A DNA stretch of 64,000 nucleotides, from NCBI GenBank assembly GCA_009760855.2, contig WPIO01000241.1:1-64000 (forward strand). Direction: 5' to 3'. The notes beneath the pieces are model-generated. The model searched no databases. It worked only from the letters and a program-made list of their open reading frames with translations, and was not told where the DNA came from. The DNA is from Cristatella mucedo. Lineage: Eukaryota; Bryozoa; Phylactolaemata; Cristatellidae. This document shows, piece by piece, positions 24,776 to 39,059 of the stretch (positions are counted from its first letter, which is position 1; each line of letters begins with the position of its first letter). The position numbers were made by a program, and so were the translations under genes.

Positions 24776-27700
24776 TGCGAAATGCTTTAAACAAGGTGCA
24801 GCACTCTGCTGGGAGCAAGCGCACGCTCCGAAATGCAGATTTGAAGTTTCTACATATTCCGCGATCTGCTGCAAACTCGTGCGAAACGTGTTTACTACGT
24901 GCGAAATGCTTTAAACAAGTTGCAGCACTCAGCTGCGAGCAAGCACACGCTCCGACATGCAGATTTGAAGTTTCGACATATTCCGCGATCTGCTTCGAAC
25001 TTGTGCGAAACGTGTTATTTACGTGCGAAATGCTTTAAACAAGGTGCAGCACTCTGCTGCCAGCCAGCGCACGCTCCGACATGCAGATTTGAAGTTTCTA
25101 CATATTCCGCGATCTGCTGCGAACTCGTGCGAAACGTGTTATTTTACGTGCGAAATGCTTTAAACAAGGTGCAGCACTCTGCTGCCAGCAAGCGCACGCT
25201 CCGACATGCAGATTTGAAGTTTCTACATATTCCGCGATCTGCTGCGAACTCGTGCGAAACGTGTTATTTACGTGCGAAATGCTTTAAACAAGGTGCAGCA
25301 CTCTGCTGCCAGCAAGCGCACACGCTCCGACATGCAGATTTTGAAGTTTCTACATATTCCGCGATCTGCTGCGAACTCGTGCGAAACGTGTTATTTACGT
25401 GCGAAATGCTTTAAACAAGTTGCAGCACTCTGCTGCCAGCCAGCGCACGCTCCGACATGCAGATTTGAAGTCTCTACATATTCCGCGATCTGCGGCGAAC
25501 TGGTGCGAAACGTGTTGTTTACGTGCGAAATGCTTTAAACATGGTGCAGCACTCTGATGCCAGCTAGCGCACGCTCTGACAAGCAGATTTGAAGTTTCTA
25601 GATATTCCGCGATCTGCTGCGAACTCGTGCGAAACGTGTTATTTACGTGCGAAATGCTTTAAACAAGTTGCAGCACTCTGCTACCAGCCAGCCAGGGCAC
25701 GCTCCGACACGCAGGTTTGATGTTTGTACATATTAAGCGATCTGCTGCGAACTCGTGCGAATCGTGTTACTTACGTGCGAAATGCTTTAAACAAGGAGCA
25801 GCACTCTGCTGCGAGCAAGCGCACGCTCCGACATGCAGATTTGAAGTTTCTACATATTCCGCGATCTGCTGCGAACTGGTGCGAAACGTGTTATTTACGT
25901 GCGAAAATCTTTAAACAAGGTCCAGCACTCTGCTGCCAGCAAGCACACGCTCCGACATGCAGAGATGAAATTTCTACATATTCCGAGATGTGCTGCCAAG
26001 TTGTGCGAAACGTGTTATTTACGTGCGAAATGCTTTAAACAAGGTGCAGCACTCTGCTGCCAGCCAGCACACGCTCCGACATGCAGATTTGAAGTTTCTA
26101 CATATTCCGCGATCTGCTGCGAACTGGTGCGAAACGTGTTATTTACGTGCGAAATGCTTTAAAACAAGGTGCAGCACTCTGCTGCCAGCCAGCGCACGCT
26201 CCGAAATGCAGATTTGAAGTTTCTACATATTCCGCGATCTGCTGCAAAATCGTGCGAAACGTGTTATTTACGTGCGAAATGCTTTAAACAAGGTGCAGCA
26301 CTCTGCTGCCAGCCAGCGCACGCTCCGACATGCAGATTTGCAGTGTCAACATATTCCGCGATCTGCTGCGAACTCGTGCGAAACGTGTTATTTACGTGCG
26401 AAATGCTTTAAACAAGGTGCAGCACTCTGCTGCCAGCAAGCGCACGCTCCGACATGCAGATTTGAAGTTTCTACATATTCCGCGATCTGCTGCGAACTCG
26501 TGCGAAACGTGTTATTTACGTGCGAAATGCTTTAAACAAGGTGCAGCACTCTGCTGCCAGCAAGCGCACGCTCCGACATGCAGATTTGAAGTTTCTACAT
26601 ATTCCGCGATCTGCTGCGAACTAGTGCGAAACGTGTTATTTACGTGCGAAATGCTTTTAAACATGGTGCAGCACTCTGCTGCCAGCCAGCACACGCTCCG
26701 ACATGCAGATTTAAAGTTTCTACATATTCCGCAATCTGCCGCGAACTCGTGCAAAACGTGTTATTTACGTGCGAAATGCTTTAAACAAGGTGCAGCACTC
26801 TGCTGCCAGCCAGGACACGCTCCGACATGCAGATTTGAAGTTTCTACATATTCCGCGATCTGCTGCGAACTCGTGCGAAACGTGTGTTATTTACGTGCGA
26901 AATGCTTTAAACAAGGTGCAGCACTCTGCTGCCAGCCAGCGCACGCTCCGACACGCAGATTTGAAGTTTCTTCAGATTCCGCGATCTGCTGCGAACTCGT
27001 GCGAAACGTGTTATTTACGTGCGAAATGCTTTAAAACAAGGTGCAGCACTCTGCTGCCAGCAGCACGCACGCTCCGACATGCAGATTTGAAGTTTCTACA
27101 TATTCCGCGATCTGCTGCGAACTCGTGCGAAACGTGTTATTTACGTGCGAAATGCTTTTAAACAAGGTGCAGCACTCTGCTGCCAGCCAGCACACGCTCC
27201 GACATGCAGATTTGAAGTTTCTACATATTCCGCGATCTGCTGCGAACTGGTGCGAAAACGTGTTATTACGTGCGAAATGCTTTAAACAAGGTGGTGCAGC
27301 ACTCTGCTGCCAGCAAGCGCACGCTCCGACATGCAGATTTGAAGTTTCTAATATTCCGCGATCTGCTGCGAACTCGTACGAAACGTGTTATTTACGTGCG
27401 AAATGCTTTAAAACAAGGTGCAGCACTCTGCTGCCAGCAAGGGCACGCTCCGACATGCAGATTTGAAGTTTCTACATATTCTGCGATCTGCTGTAAACTC
27501 GTGCGAAACGTGTTATTTACGTGCGAAATGCTTTAAACAAGGTGCAGCACTCTGCTGCCAGCAAGCGCACGCTCCGACATGCAGATTTGAAGTTTCTACA
27601 TATTCCGCGATCTGCTGCAATCTAGTGCGAAACGTGTTATTTACGTGCAAAATGCTTTAAACAAGGTGCAGCACTCTGCTGCCAGTCAGTGCACGCTTTT

Positions 27701-30700
27701 CCATGCAGATTTAAAGTTTGTACATATTCCGCGATCTGGTGCGAACTTGTGCGAAACGTGTTATTTACGTGCGAAATGCTTTAAACAAGGTGCAGCACTC
27801 TGCTGCCAGCAAGGGCACGCTCCGACATGCAGATTTGAAGTTTCTACATATTCCGCGATCTGCTGCAAACTGGTGCGAAACGTGTTATTTACGTGCGAAA
27901 TGCTTTAAACAAGGTGCAGCACTCTGCCAGCCAGCAGCTCACGCTCCGAAATGCAGATTTGAAGTTTCTACATATTCCGCGATTTGCTGCGAACTCGTGC
28001 GAAACGTGTTATTTATGTGCGAAATGCTTTAAACATGGTGCAGCACTCTGCTGCCAGTCAGTGCACGCTCCGACATGCAGATTTAAAGTTTCTACATATT
28101 CCGCGATCTGCTGCGAAACTGGTGCGAAACGTGTTATTTACGTGCGAAATGCTTTAAACAAGGTGCAGCACTCTGCTGCCAGCAAGCACACGCTCCGACA
28201 TGCAGATTTGAAGTTTCTACATATTCCGCGATCTGCTGCGAACGCGTGCGAAACGTGTTATTTACGTGCGAAATGCTTTAAACAAGGTGCAGCACTCTGC
28301 TGCCAGCAAGCTCACGCTCCGACATGCAGATTTGAAGTTTCTACATATTCCGCGATCTGCTGCGAACTCGTGCGAAACGTGTTATTTACGTGCGAAATGC
28401 TTTAAACAAGGTGCAGCACTCTGCTGCCAGCAAGCGCACGCTCCGACATGCAGATTTGAAGTTTCTACATATTCCGCGATCTGCTGCAAACTGGTGCGAA
28501 ACGTGTTATTTACGTGCGAAATGCTTTAAACAAGGTGCAGCACTCTGCTGCCAGCAAGCGCACGCTCCGACATGCAGATTTGAAGTTTCTACATATTCCG
28601 CGATCTGCTGCGAACTCGTGCGAAACGTGTTATTTACGTGCGAAATGCTTTAAACAAGGTGCAGCACTCTGCTGCCAGCCAGCGCACGCTCCGACATGCA
28701 GATTTGAAGTTTCTACATATTCCGCGATCTGCTGCGAACTGGTGCGAAACGTGTTATTTACGTGCGAAATGCTTTAAACAAGGTGCAGCACTCTGCTGCA
28801 GTCAGCGCACGCTCCGACATGAAGATTTGAAGTTTCTACATATTCCGCGATCTGCTGGGAACTCGTGCGAAACGTGTTATTTACGTGCGAAATGCTTTAA
28901 ACAAGGTGCAGCACTCTGCTGCCAGCCAGCGCACGCTCCGACATGCAGATTTGAAGTGTCTACATATTCCACGATCTGCCGCGAACTCGTGCGAGACGTG
29001 TTTATTACGTGCGAAATGCTTTAAACAAGGTGCAGCACTCTGCTGCCAGCAAGCACGCGCTCCGACAAGCAGATTTGAAGTTTCTACATATTCCGCGATC
29101 TGCTGCGAACTGGTGCGAAACGTGTTATTTACGTGCGAAATGCTTTAAACAAGGTGCAGCACTCTGCTGCCAGCAAGCGCACGCTCCGACATGCAGATTT
29201 GAAGTTTCTACATATTCCGCGATCTGCTGCAAACTGGTGCGAAACGTGTTATTTACGTGCGAAATGCTTTAAACAAGGTCCAGCACTCTGCTGCCAGCAA
29301 GCGCACGCTCCGAAATGTAGATTTGAAGTTTCTACATATTCCGCGATCTGCTGCGAACTCGTGCGAAACGTGTTATTTACGTGCGAAATGCTTTAAACAA
29401 GGTGCAGCACTCTGCTGCCAGCCAGCGCACGCTCCGACATGCAGATTTGAAGTTTCTACATATTCCGCGATCTACTGCGAACTGGTGCGAAACGTGTTAT
29501 TTACGTGCAAAATGCTTTGAACAAGGTGCAGCACTCTGCTAAGAGCAAGCGCACGCTCCGACATGCAGATTTGAAGTTTCTACATATTCCGCGATCTGCT
29601 GCGAACTCGTGCGAAACGTGTTATTTACGTGCGAAATGCTTTAAACAAGGTGCAGCACTCTGCTGCCAGCAAGCTCACACTCCGACATGCAGATTTGAAG
29701 TTTCTACATATTCCGAGATGTGCTGCGAAGTTGTGCGAAACGTGTTATTTACGTGCGAAATGCTTTAAACAAGGTGCAGCACTCTGCTGCCAGCAAGCGG
29801 CACGCTCTCCGACATGCAGATTTGAAGTTTCTACATATTCCGCGATCTGCTGCGAACTGGTGCGAAACGTGTTATTTACGTGCGAAATGCTTTAAACAAG
29901 GTGCAGCACTCTGCTGCCAGCCAGGCACGCTCCGACACGCAGATTTGAAAGTTTCTGCATATTCCGCGATCTGCTGCAAAACTCGTGCGAAACGTGTTAT
30001 TTACGTGCGAAATGCTTTAAACAAGGTGCAGCACTCTGCTGCCAGCCAGCGCACGCTCCGTCACGCAGATTTGAAGTTTCTACATATTCCGCGATCTGCT
30101 GAAAACTCGTGCGAAACGTGTTATTTACGTGCGAAATGCTTTAAACAAGGTGCAGCACTCTGCTGCCAGCAAGCGCACGCTCTGACATGCAGATTTGAAG
30201 TTTCTACATATTCCGCGATCTGCCGCGAACTCGTGCGAAACGTGTTATTTACGTGCGAAATGCTTTAAACAAGGTGCAGCACTCTGCTGCCAGAAAGCGC
30301 ACGCTCCGACATGCAGATTTGAAGTTTCTACATATTCCGCGATCTGCTGCGAACTCGTGCGAAACGTGTTATTTACGTGCGAAATGCTTTAAACAAGGTG
30401 CAGCACTCTGCTGCCAGCCAGCGCACGCTCCGACATGCAGATTTGAAGTTTCTACATATTCCGCGATCTGCTGCGAAGTAGTGCGAGACGTGTTATTTAC
30501 GTGCGAAATGCTTTAATACTCGGTGCAGCACTCTGCTGCCAGCCAGCGCACGCTCCGACTTGCAGATTTGAAGTTTCTAGATATTCCGCAATCTGCTGCG
30601 AACTCGTGCGACACGTGTTCATTGCGTGCGAAATGCTTTAAACAAGGTGCAGCACTGTGCTGCCAGAAAGCGCACGCTCCGACATGCAGATTTGAAGTTT

Positions 30701-33700
30701 CTACATATTCCGCGATCTGCTGCGAACTCGTGCGAAACGTGTTATTTACGTGCGAAATGCTTTAAACAAGGTGCAGCACTCTGCTGCCAGCCAGCGCACG
30801 CTCCGACATGCAGATTTGAAGTTTCTACATATCCCGCGCTCTGCTGCGACGTCGTGCGAAAGGTCTTATTTACGTGCGAAATGCTTTAAACAAGGTGCAG
30901 CACTCTGCTGCCAGCCAGCACACGCTCCGACATGCAGATTTGAAGTTTTTCTACATATTCCGCGATCTGCTGCGAACTGGTGCGAAACGTGTTATTTACG
31001 TGCGAAATGCTTTAAACAAGGTGCAGCACTCTGCTGCCAGCAGGCTCACGCTCCGACATGCAGATTTGAAGTTTCTACATATTCCGCGATCTGCTGCGAA
31101 CTCGTGCGAAACGTGTTTATTTACGTGCGAAATGCTTTAAACAAGGTGCAGCACTCTGCTGCCAGCCAAGGCACGCTCCGACATGCAGATTTGAAGTTTC
31201 TACATATTCCGCGATCTGCTGCGAACTGGTGCGAAACGTGTTATTTACGTGCGAAATGCTTTAAACAAGGTGCAGCACTCTGCTGCCAGCAAGCACACGC
31301 TCCGACATGCAGATTTGAAGTTTCTACATATTCCGCGATCTGCTGCGAACTCGTGCGAAACGTGTTATTTACGTGCGAAATGCTTAAAACAAGATACAGC
31401 ACTCTGCTGCCAGCCAGCGCACGCTCCGAAATTCAGATTTGAAGTTTCTACATATTCCGCGATCTGCTGCGAACTCGTGCGAAACGTGTTATTTACGTGC
31501 GAAATGCTTTAAACAAGGTGCAGCACTCTGCTGCCAGCCAGCGCACGCTCCGACATGCAGATGTGACGTTTCTACATATTCCGCGATCTACTGCGGACTC
31601 GTGCGAATCGTGTTATTTACGTGCGAAATGCTTTTTAAACAAGGTGCAGCACTCTGCTGCTGCAAGCCAAGCACACGCTCCGACATGCAGATTTGAAGTT
31701 TTCTACAGATTCCGCGATCTGCTGCGAAACTCGTGCGAAACGTGTTATTTACGTGCGAAATGCTTTTAAACAAGGTGCAGCACTCTGCTGCCAGCAAGCT
31801 CACGCTCCGACAAGCAGATTTGAAGTTTCTACATATTCCGCGATCTGCTGCGAACTGGTGCGAAACGTGTTATTTACGTGCGAAATGCTTTAAACAAGAT
31901 ACAGCACTCTGCTGCCAGCCAGCGCACACGCTCCCACATGCAGATTTGAAGTTTCTACATATTCCGCGATCTGCTGCGAACTGGTGCGAAACGTGTTGTT
32001 TACGTGCGAAATGCTTTAAACAAGGTGCAGCACTCTGCTGCCAGCCAGGGCACGCTCCGACACGCAGATTTGAAGTTTCTACATATTCCGCGATCTGCTG
32101 CAAACTCGTGCGAAACGTGTTATTTACGTGCGAAATGCTTTAAACAAGGTGCAGCACTCTGCTGCCAGCAAGCGCACGCTCCGACATGCAGATTTGAAGT
32201 TTCTACATATTCCGCGATCTGCTGCGAACTCGTGCGAACGTGTTATTTAAGTGCGAAATGCTTTAAACAAGGTGCAGCACTCTGCTGCCAGCCAGCACAC
32301 GCTCCGACATGCAGATTTGAAGTTTCTAGACATTCCGCGATCTGCTGCGAACTCGTGCGAAACGTGTTATTTACGTGCGAAATGCTTTAAACAAGGTGCA
32401 GCACTCTGCTGCCAGCCAGCGCACGCTCCGACATGCAGATTTGAAGTTTCTACATATTCCGCGATCTGCTGCGAACTGGTGCGAAACGTGTTTATTACGT
32501 GCGAAATGCTTTAAACAAGGTGCAGCACTCTGCTGCCAGCCAGCACACGCTCCGACATGCAGATTTGAAGTTTCTACGTATTCAGCGATCTGCCGCAAAC
32601 TCGTGCGAAACGTGTTATTTACGTGCGAAATGCTTTTAAACAAGGTGCAGCACTCTGCTGCCAGCAAGCACACGCTCCGACATGCAGATTTGAAGTTTCT
32701 ACATATTCCGCGATCTGCTGCGAACTCGTGCGAAACGTGTTATTTACGTGCGAAATGCTTTAAACAAGGTGCAGCACTCTGCTGCCAGCAAGCGCACGCT
32801 CCGACATGCAGATTTGAAGTTTCTACATATTCCGCGATCTGCTGCGAACTCGTGCAAAACGTGTTATTTACGTTCGAAATGCTTTAAACATGGTGCAGCA
32901 CTCTGCTGCCAGCCAGCACACGCTCCGACATGCAGATTTGAAGTTTCTAGATATTCGGCGATCTGCTGCGAACTCGTGCGAAACGTGTTATTTACGTGCG
33001 AAATGCTTTAAACAAGGTGCAGCACTCTGCTGCCAGCAAGCACACGCTCCGACATGCAGATTTGAAGTTTCTACATATTCCGCGATCTGCTGCGAACTGG
33101 TGCGAAACGTGTTATTTACGTGCGAAATGCTTTAAACAAGGTGCAGCACTCTGCTGCCAGCCAGCGCACGCTCCGAAATGCAGATTTGAAGTTTCTACAT
33201 ATTCCGCGATCTGCTGCAAACTCGTGCGAAACGTGTTATTTACGTGCGAAATGCTTTAAACAAGGTGCAGCACTCTGCTGCCAGCAGGGCACGCTCCGAC
33301 ACGCAGATTTGAAGTTTCTACACATTCCGTGATCTGGTGCGAAACTGTGTGCGAAACGTGTTATTTACGTGCGAAATGCTTTAAACAAGGTGCAGCACTC
33401 TGCTGCCAGCCAGCCAGCACACGCTCCGACATGCAGATTTGAAGTTTCTACATATTCCGCGATCTGCTGCGAAACTGGTGCGAAACGTGTTATTTACGTG
33501 CGAAATGCTTTAAACAAGGTGCAGCACTCTGCTGCCAGCCAGCACGCTCCGACATGCAGATTTGAAGTTTCTACATATTCCGCGATCTGCTGCGAAAACT
33601 CGTGCGAACGTGTTATTTACGTGCGAAATGCTTTAAACAAGGTGCAGCACTCTGCTGCCAGCCAGCACACGCTCCGACATGCAGATTTGAAGTTTCTACA

Positions 33701-33984
33701 TATTCCGCGATCTGCTGCGAACTCGTGCGAAACGTGTTATTTACGTGCGAAATGCTTTAAACAAGGTGCAGCACTCTACTGCCAGCATGCGCACGCTCCG
33801 ACATGCAGATTTGAAGTTTCTACATATTCCGCGATCTGCTGCGAACTGGTGCGAAACGTGTTATTTACGTGCGAAATGCTTTAAACAAGGTGCAGCACTC
33901 TGCTGCCAGCCAGCACACGCTCCGACATGCAGATTTGAAGTTTCTACATATTCCGCGATCTGCTGCGAACTGGTGCGAAACGTG

Positions 33985-34010
33985 TTATTTACGTGTTTCT
34001 ACATATTCCG
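33985..34010 (+). repeat. 69-bp deletion junction
   Basis: TTATTTACGTG joins directly to TTTCTACATATTCC. The hairpin and left dyad arm of this monomer are missing. Anchors at 33,869 and 34,048 are 179 bp apart instead of 248. Confidence 0.9.
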
Positions 34011-37000
34011 CGATCTGCTGCGAACTCGTGCGAAACGTGTTATTTGCGTGCGAAATGATTTAAACAAGGTGCAGCACTCTGCTGCCAGCAAGCGCACGCT
34101 CCGACATGCAGATTTGAAGTTTCTACATATTCCGCGATCTGCTGCGAACTCGTGCGAAACGTGTTATTTACGTGCGAAATGCTTTAAACAAGGTGCAGCA
34201 CTCTGCTGCCAGCAAGCGCACGCTCCGACATGCAGATTTGAAGTTTCTACATATTCCGCGATCTGCTGCAAACTGTGTGCGAAACGTGTTATTTACGTGC
34301 GAAATGCTTTAAACAAGGTGCAGCACTCTGCTGCCAGCCAGCACACGCTCCGACATGCAGATTTGAAGTTTCTACATATTCCGCGATCTGCTGCAAACTG
34401 GTGCGAAACGTGTTATTTACGTGCGAAATGCTTTAAACAAGGTGCAGCACTCTGCTGCCAGCAAGCGCACGCTCCGACATGCAGATTTGAAGTTTCTACA
34501 TATTCCGCGATCTGCTGCGAACTCGTGCAAAACGTGTTATTTACGTGCGAAATGCTTTAAACAAGGTGCAGCACTCTGCTGCCAGCCAAGTGCACGCTCC
34601 GACATGCAGATTTGAAGTTTCTACATATTCCGCGATCTGCTGCGAACTGGTGCGAAACGTGTTATTTACGTGCGAAATGCTTTAAACAAGGTGCAGCACT
34701 CTGCTGCCAGCAAGCGCACGCTCCGACATGCAGATTTGAAGTTTCTACATATTCCGCGATCTGCTGCAAACTGGTGCGAAACGTGTTATTTACGTGCGAA
34801 ATGCTTTAAACAAGGTGCAGCACTCTGCTGCCAGCAAGCGCACGCTCCGACATGCAGATTTGAAGTTTCTACAAATTCCGCGATCTGCTGCGAACTGGTT
34901 CGCGAACGTGTTATTTACGTGCGAAATGCTTTAAACAAGGTGCAGCACTCTGCTGCCAGCAAGCACACGCTCCGACATGCAGATTTGAAGTTTCTACATA
35001 TTCCGCGATCTGCTGCGAACTCGTGCGAAACGTGTTATTTACGTGCGAAATGCTTTAAACAAGGTGCAGCACTCTGCTGCCAGCAAGTGCACGCTCCGAC
35101 ATGCAGATTTGAAGTTTCTACATATTCCGCGATCTGCTGCGAACTGGTGCGAAACGTGTTATTTACGTGCGAAATGCTTTAAACAAGGTGCAGCACTCTG
35201 CTGCCAGCAAGCACACGCTCCGACATGCAGATTTGAAGTTTCTACATATTCCGCGATCTGCTGCGAACTCGTGCGAAACGTGTTATTTACGTGCGAAATG
35301 CTTTAAACAAGGTGCAGCACTCTGCTGCCAGCCAGCGCACGCTCCGACATGCAGATTTGAAGTTTCTACATATTCCGCGATCTGCTACGAATTAGTGCGA
35401 AACGTGTTATTTACGTGCGAAATGCTTTTAAACAAGGTGCAGCACTCTGCTGCCAGCCAGCAGCACGCTCCGACATGCAGATTTGAAGTTTCTACATATT
35501 CCGCAATCTGCTGCGAACTCGTGCGAAACGTGTTATTTACGTGCGAAATGCTTTAAACAAGGTGCAGCACTCTGCTGCCAGCCAGCGCACGCTCCGACAT
35601 GCAGATTTGAAGTTTCTACATATTCCGCGATCTGCTGCAAACTGGTGCGAAACGTGTTATTTACGTGCGAAATGCTTTAAACAAGGTGCAGCACTCTGCT
35701 GCCAGCCAGCACACGCTCCGAAATGCAGATTTGAAGTTTCTACATATTCCGCGATCTGCTGCAAACTCGTGCGAAACGTGTTATTTACGTGCGAAATGCT
35801 TTAAACAAGGTGCAGCACTCTGCTGCCAGCCAGGCACGCTCCGACATGCAGATTTGAAGTTTCTACATATTCCGCGATCTGCTGCGAACTCGGTGCGAAA
35901 CGTGTTGTTTACGTGCGAAATGCTTTAAACAAGGTGCAGCACTCTGCTGCCAGCAAGCACACGCTCCGACATGCAGATTTGAAGTTTCTACATATTCCGC
36001 GATCTGCTGCGAAACTCGTGCGAAACGTGTTATTTACGTGCGAAATGCTTTAAACAAGGTGCAGCAGCACTCTGCTGCAAGCCAGCACACGCTCCGACAT
36101 GCAGATTTGAAGTTTCTACAGATTTCGCGATCTGCTGCGAACTCGTGCGAAACGTGTTATTTACGTGCGAAATGCTTTAAACAAGGTGCAGCACTCTGCT
36201 GCCAGCAAGCGCACGCTCCGACATGCAGATTTGAAGTTTCTACATATTCCCGCGATCTGCTGCGAAACTCGTGCGAAATGCGTAAAAACGTGTTATTTAC
36301 GTGCGAAATGCTTTAAACAAGGTGCAGCACTCTGCTGCCAGCAAGCGCACGCTCCGACATGCAGATTTGAAGTTTCTACATATTCCGCGATCTGCTGAAA
36401 TCTGGAGCGAAACGTGTTATTTACGTGCGAAATGCTTTAAACAAGGTGCAGCACTCTGCTGCCAGCCAGCACACGCTCCGACATGCAGATTTGAAGTTTC
36501 TACATATTCCGCGATCTGCTGCGAACTTGTGCGAAACGTGTTATTTATATGCGAAATGCTTTAAACATGGTGCAGCACTCTGCTGCCAGCCAGCACACGT
36601 TCCGACATGCAGATTTAAAGTTTCTGCATATTCCGCGATCTGCTGCGAACTCGTGCGAAACGTGTTATTTACGTGCGAAATGCTTTAAACAAGGTGCAGC
36701 ACTCTGCTGCCAGCAAGCTCACGCTCCGACATGCAGATTTGAAGTTTCTACATATTCCGCGATCTGCTGCGAACTTGTGCGAAACGTGTTTATTTACGTG
36801 CGAAATGCTTTAAACAAGGTGCAGCACTCTGCTGCCAGCCAGCGCACGCTCCGACATGCAGATTGAAAGTTTCTACATATTCCGCGATCTGCTGCGAACT
36901 CGTGCGAAACGTGTTATTTACGTGCGAAATGCTTTAAACAAGGTGCAGCACTCTGCTGCCAGCCAGCACACGCTCCGACATGCAGATTTGAAGTTTCTAG

Positions 37001-37784
37001 TTATTCCGCGATCTGCTGCGAACTCGTGCGAAACGTGTTTTTTACGTGCGAAATGCTTTAAACAAGGTGCAGCACTCTGCTGCCAGCAAGCGCACGCTCC
37101 GACATGCAGATTTGAAGTTTCTACATATTCCGCGATCTGCTGCGAACTCGTGCGAAACGTGTTATTTACGTGCAAAATGCTTTAAACAAGGTGCAGCACT
37201 CTGCTGCCAGCCAGCGCACGCTCCGACATGCAGATTTAAAATTTCTAGATATTCAGCAATATGCTGAGAACTCGTGCGAAACCTGTTCTTTACGTGCGAA
37301 ATGCTTTAAACAAGGTGCAGCACTCTGCTGCGAGCAAGCACACGCTCCGACATGCAGATTTGAAGTTTCTACATATTCCGCGATCTGCCGCGAACTCGTG
37401 CGAAACGTGTTATTTACGTGCAAAATGCTTTTAAACAAGGTGCAGCACTCTGCTGCCAGCAGCGCACGCTCCGACATGCAGATTTGAAGTTTCTACATAT
37501 TCCGCGATCTGCTGCGAACTCGTGCGAAACGTGTTATTTACGTGCGAAATGCTTTAAACAAGGTGCAGCACTCTGCTGCCAGCCAGCGCACGCTCCGACA
37601 TGCAGATTTGAAGTTTCTACATATTCCGCGATCTGCTGCGAACTCGTGCGAAACGTGTTATTTACGTGCGAAATGCTTTAAACATGGTGCAGCACTCTGC
37701 TGCCAGCCAGCACACGCTCCGACATGCAGATTTGAAGTTTCTACATATTCCGCGATCTGCTGCGAACTCGTGCGAAACGTGTTA

Positions 37785-37805
37785 TTTAATTTGAAGTTTC
37801 TAGAT
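37785..37805 (+). repeat. 65-bp deletion junction
   Basis: GTGTTATTTA joins to ATTTGAAGTTTCTAG. Anchors at about 37,666 and 37,849 are 183 bp apart, so 65 bp are missing. The hairpin and the start of dyad 2 are lost, much as at 33,990. Confidence 0.88.
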
Positions 37806-38454
37806 ATTCCGCGATCTGCTGCGAACTCGTGCGAAACGTGTTATTTACGTGCGAAATGCTTTAAACAAGGTGCAGCACTCTGCTGCCAGCAAGCGCACGC
37901 TCCGACATGCAGATTTGAAGTTTCTACATATTCCGCGATCTGCTGCGAACTCGTGCGAAACGTGTTATTTACGTGCAAAATGCTTTAAACAAGGTGCAGC
38001 ACTCTGCTGCCAGCCAGGCACGCTCCGACACGCAGATTTGAAGTTTCTACATATTCCGCGATCTGCTGCGAACTGGTGCGAAACGTGTTATTTACGTGCG
38101 AAATGCTTTAAACAAGGTGCAGCACTCTGCTGCCAGCCAGGGCACGCTCCGACATGCAGATTTGAAGTTTCTACATATTCCGCGATCTGCTGCGAACTCG
38201 TGCGAAACGTGTTTATTTACGTGCGAATTGCTTTAAACAAGGTGCAGCACTCTGCTACAAGCCAGCACACGCTCCGACATGCAGATTTGAAGTTTCTACA
38301 TATTCCGCGATCTGCTGCGAACTGGTGCGAAACGTGTTATTAACGTGCAAAATGCTTTAAACAAGGTGCAGCACTCTGCTGCCAGCAAGCACACGCTCCG
38401 ACATGCAGATTTAAAGTTTCTACATATTCCGCGATCTGCTGCGATTTGGTGCGA

Positions 38455-38480
38455 AACGTGTTATTTACTTTAAACATGGT
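38455..38480 (+). repeat. 11-bp deletion at a monomer junction
   Basis: GTTATTTACTTTAAACATGG lacks the segment with the junction TGCGAA box. Anchors at 38,345 and 38,582 are 237 bp apart. Confidence 0.85.
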
Positions 38481-38739
38481 GCAGCACTCTGCTGCCAGTC
38501 AGCGCACGCTCCGACATGCAGATTTGAAGTTTCTACATATTCCGCGATCTGCTGCGAACTGGTGCGAAACGTGTTATTTACGTGCGAAATGCTTTAAACA
38601 AGGTGCAGCACTCTGCTGCCAGCCAGCACACGCTCCGACATGCAGATTTGAAGTTTCTACATATTCCGCGATCTGCTGCGAAACTGGTGCGAAAACGTGT
38701 TATTTACGTGCGAAATGCTTTAAACAAGGTGCAGCACTC

Positions 38740-38910
38740 TGCTGCAGCGCCCAGCACACGCTCCGACATGCAGATTTGAAGTTTCTACATATTCGCGATC
38801 TGCTGCGTAAACTCGTGCGAAACGTGTCAGCTGCGAGCAAGCACACGCTCCGACATGCAGATTTGAAGTTTTGACATATTCCGCGATCTGCTTCGAACTT
38901 GTGCGAAACG
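38740..38910 (+). repeat. Rearranged monomer pair with about 35 bp net loss
   Basis: Several changes sit together: GCAGCGCCCAGCACACGC, ATTCGCGATC, GCGTAAACTCG and a junction from GAAACGTGT into CAGCTGCGAGCAAGC. Anchors at 38,708 and 38,921 are 213 bp apart. The incoming sequence is the rare CAGCTGCGAGCAAGC monomer type also present at 24.9, 41.4 and 56.8 kb. Confidence 0.8.
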
Positions 38911-39059
38911 TGTTATTTACGTGCGAAATGCTTTAAACAAGGTGCAGCACTCTGCTGCCAGCAAGCGCACGCTCCGACATGCAGATTTGAAGTTTCTACA
39001 TATTCCGCGATCTGCTGCGAACTGGTGCGAAACGTGTTATTTACGTGCGAAATGCTTTA

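Noticed and set aside
28390-29520. Regular two-monomer higher-order repeat based on ACTGGTGCG and ACTCGTGCG in family B
   Set aside because: The two states alternate only briefly and then run irregularly, so no fixed period can be supported by eye.
32371-32673. Minus-strand frames of 60-105 codons throughout the window, for example here
   Set aside because: They recur at monomer spacing with the same peptide and are the antisense of the satellite.
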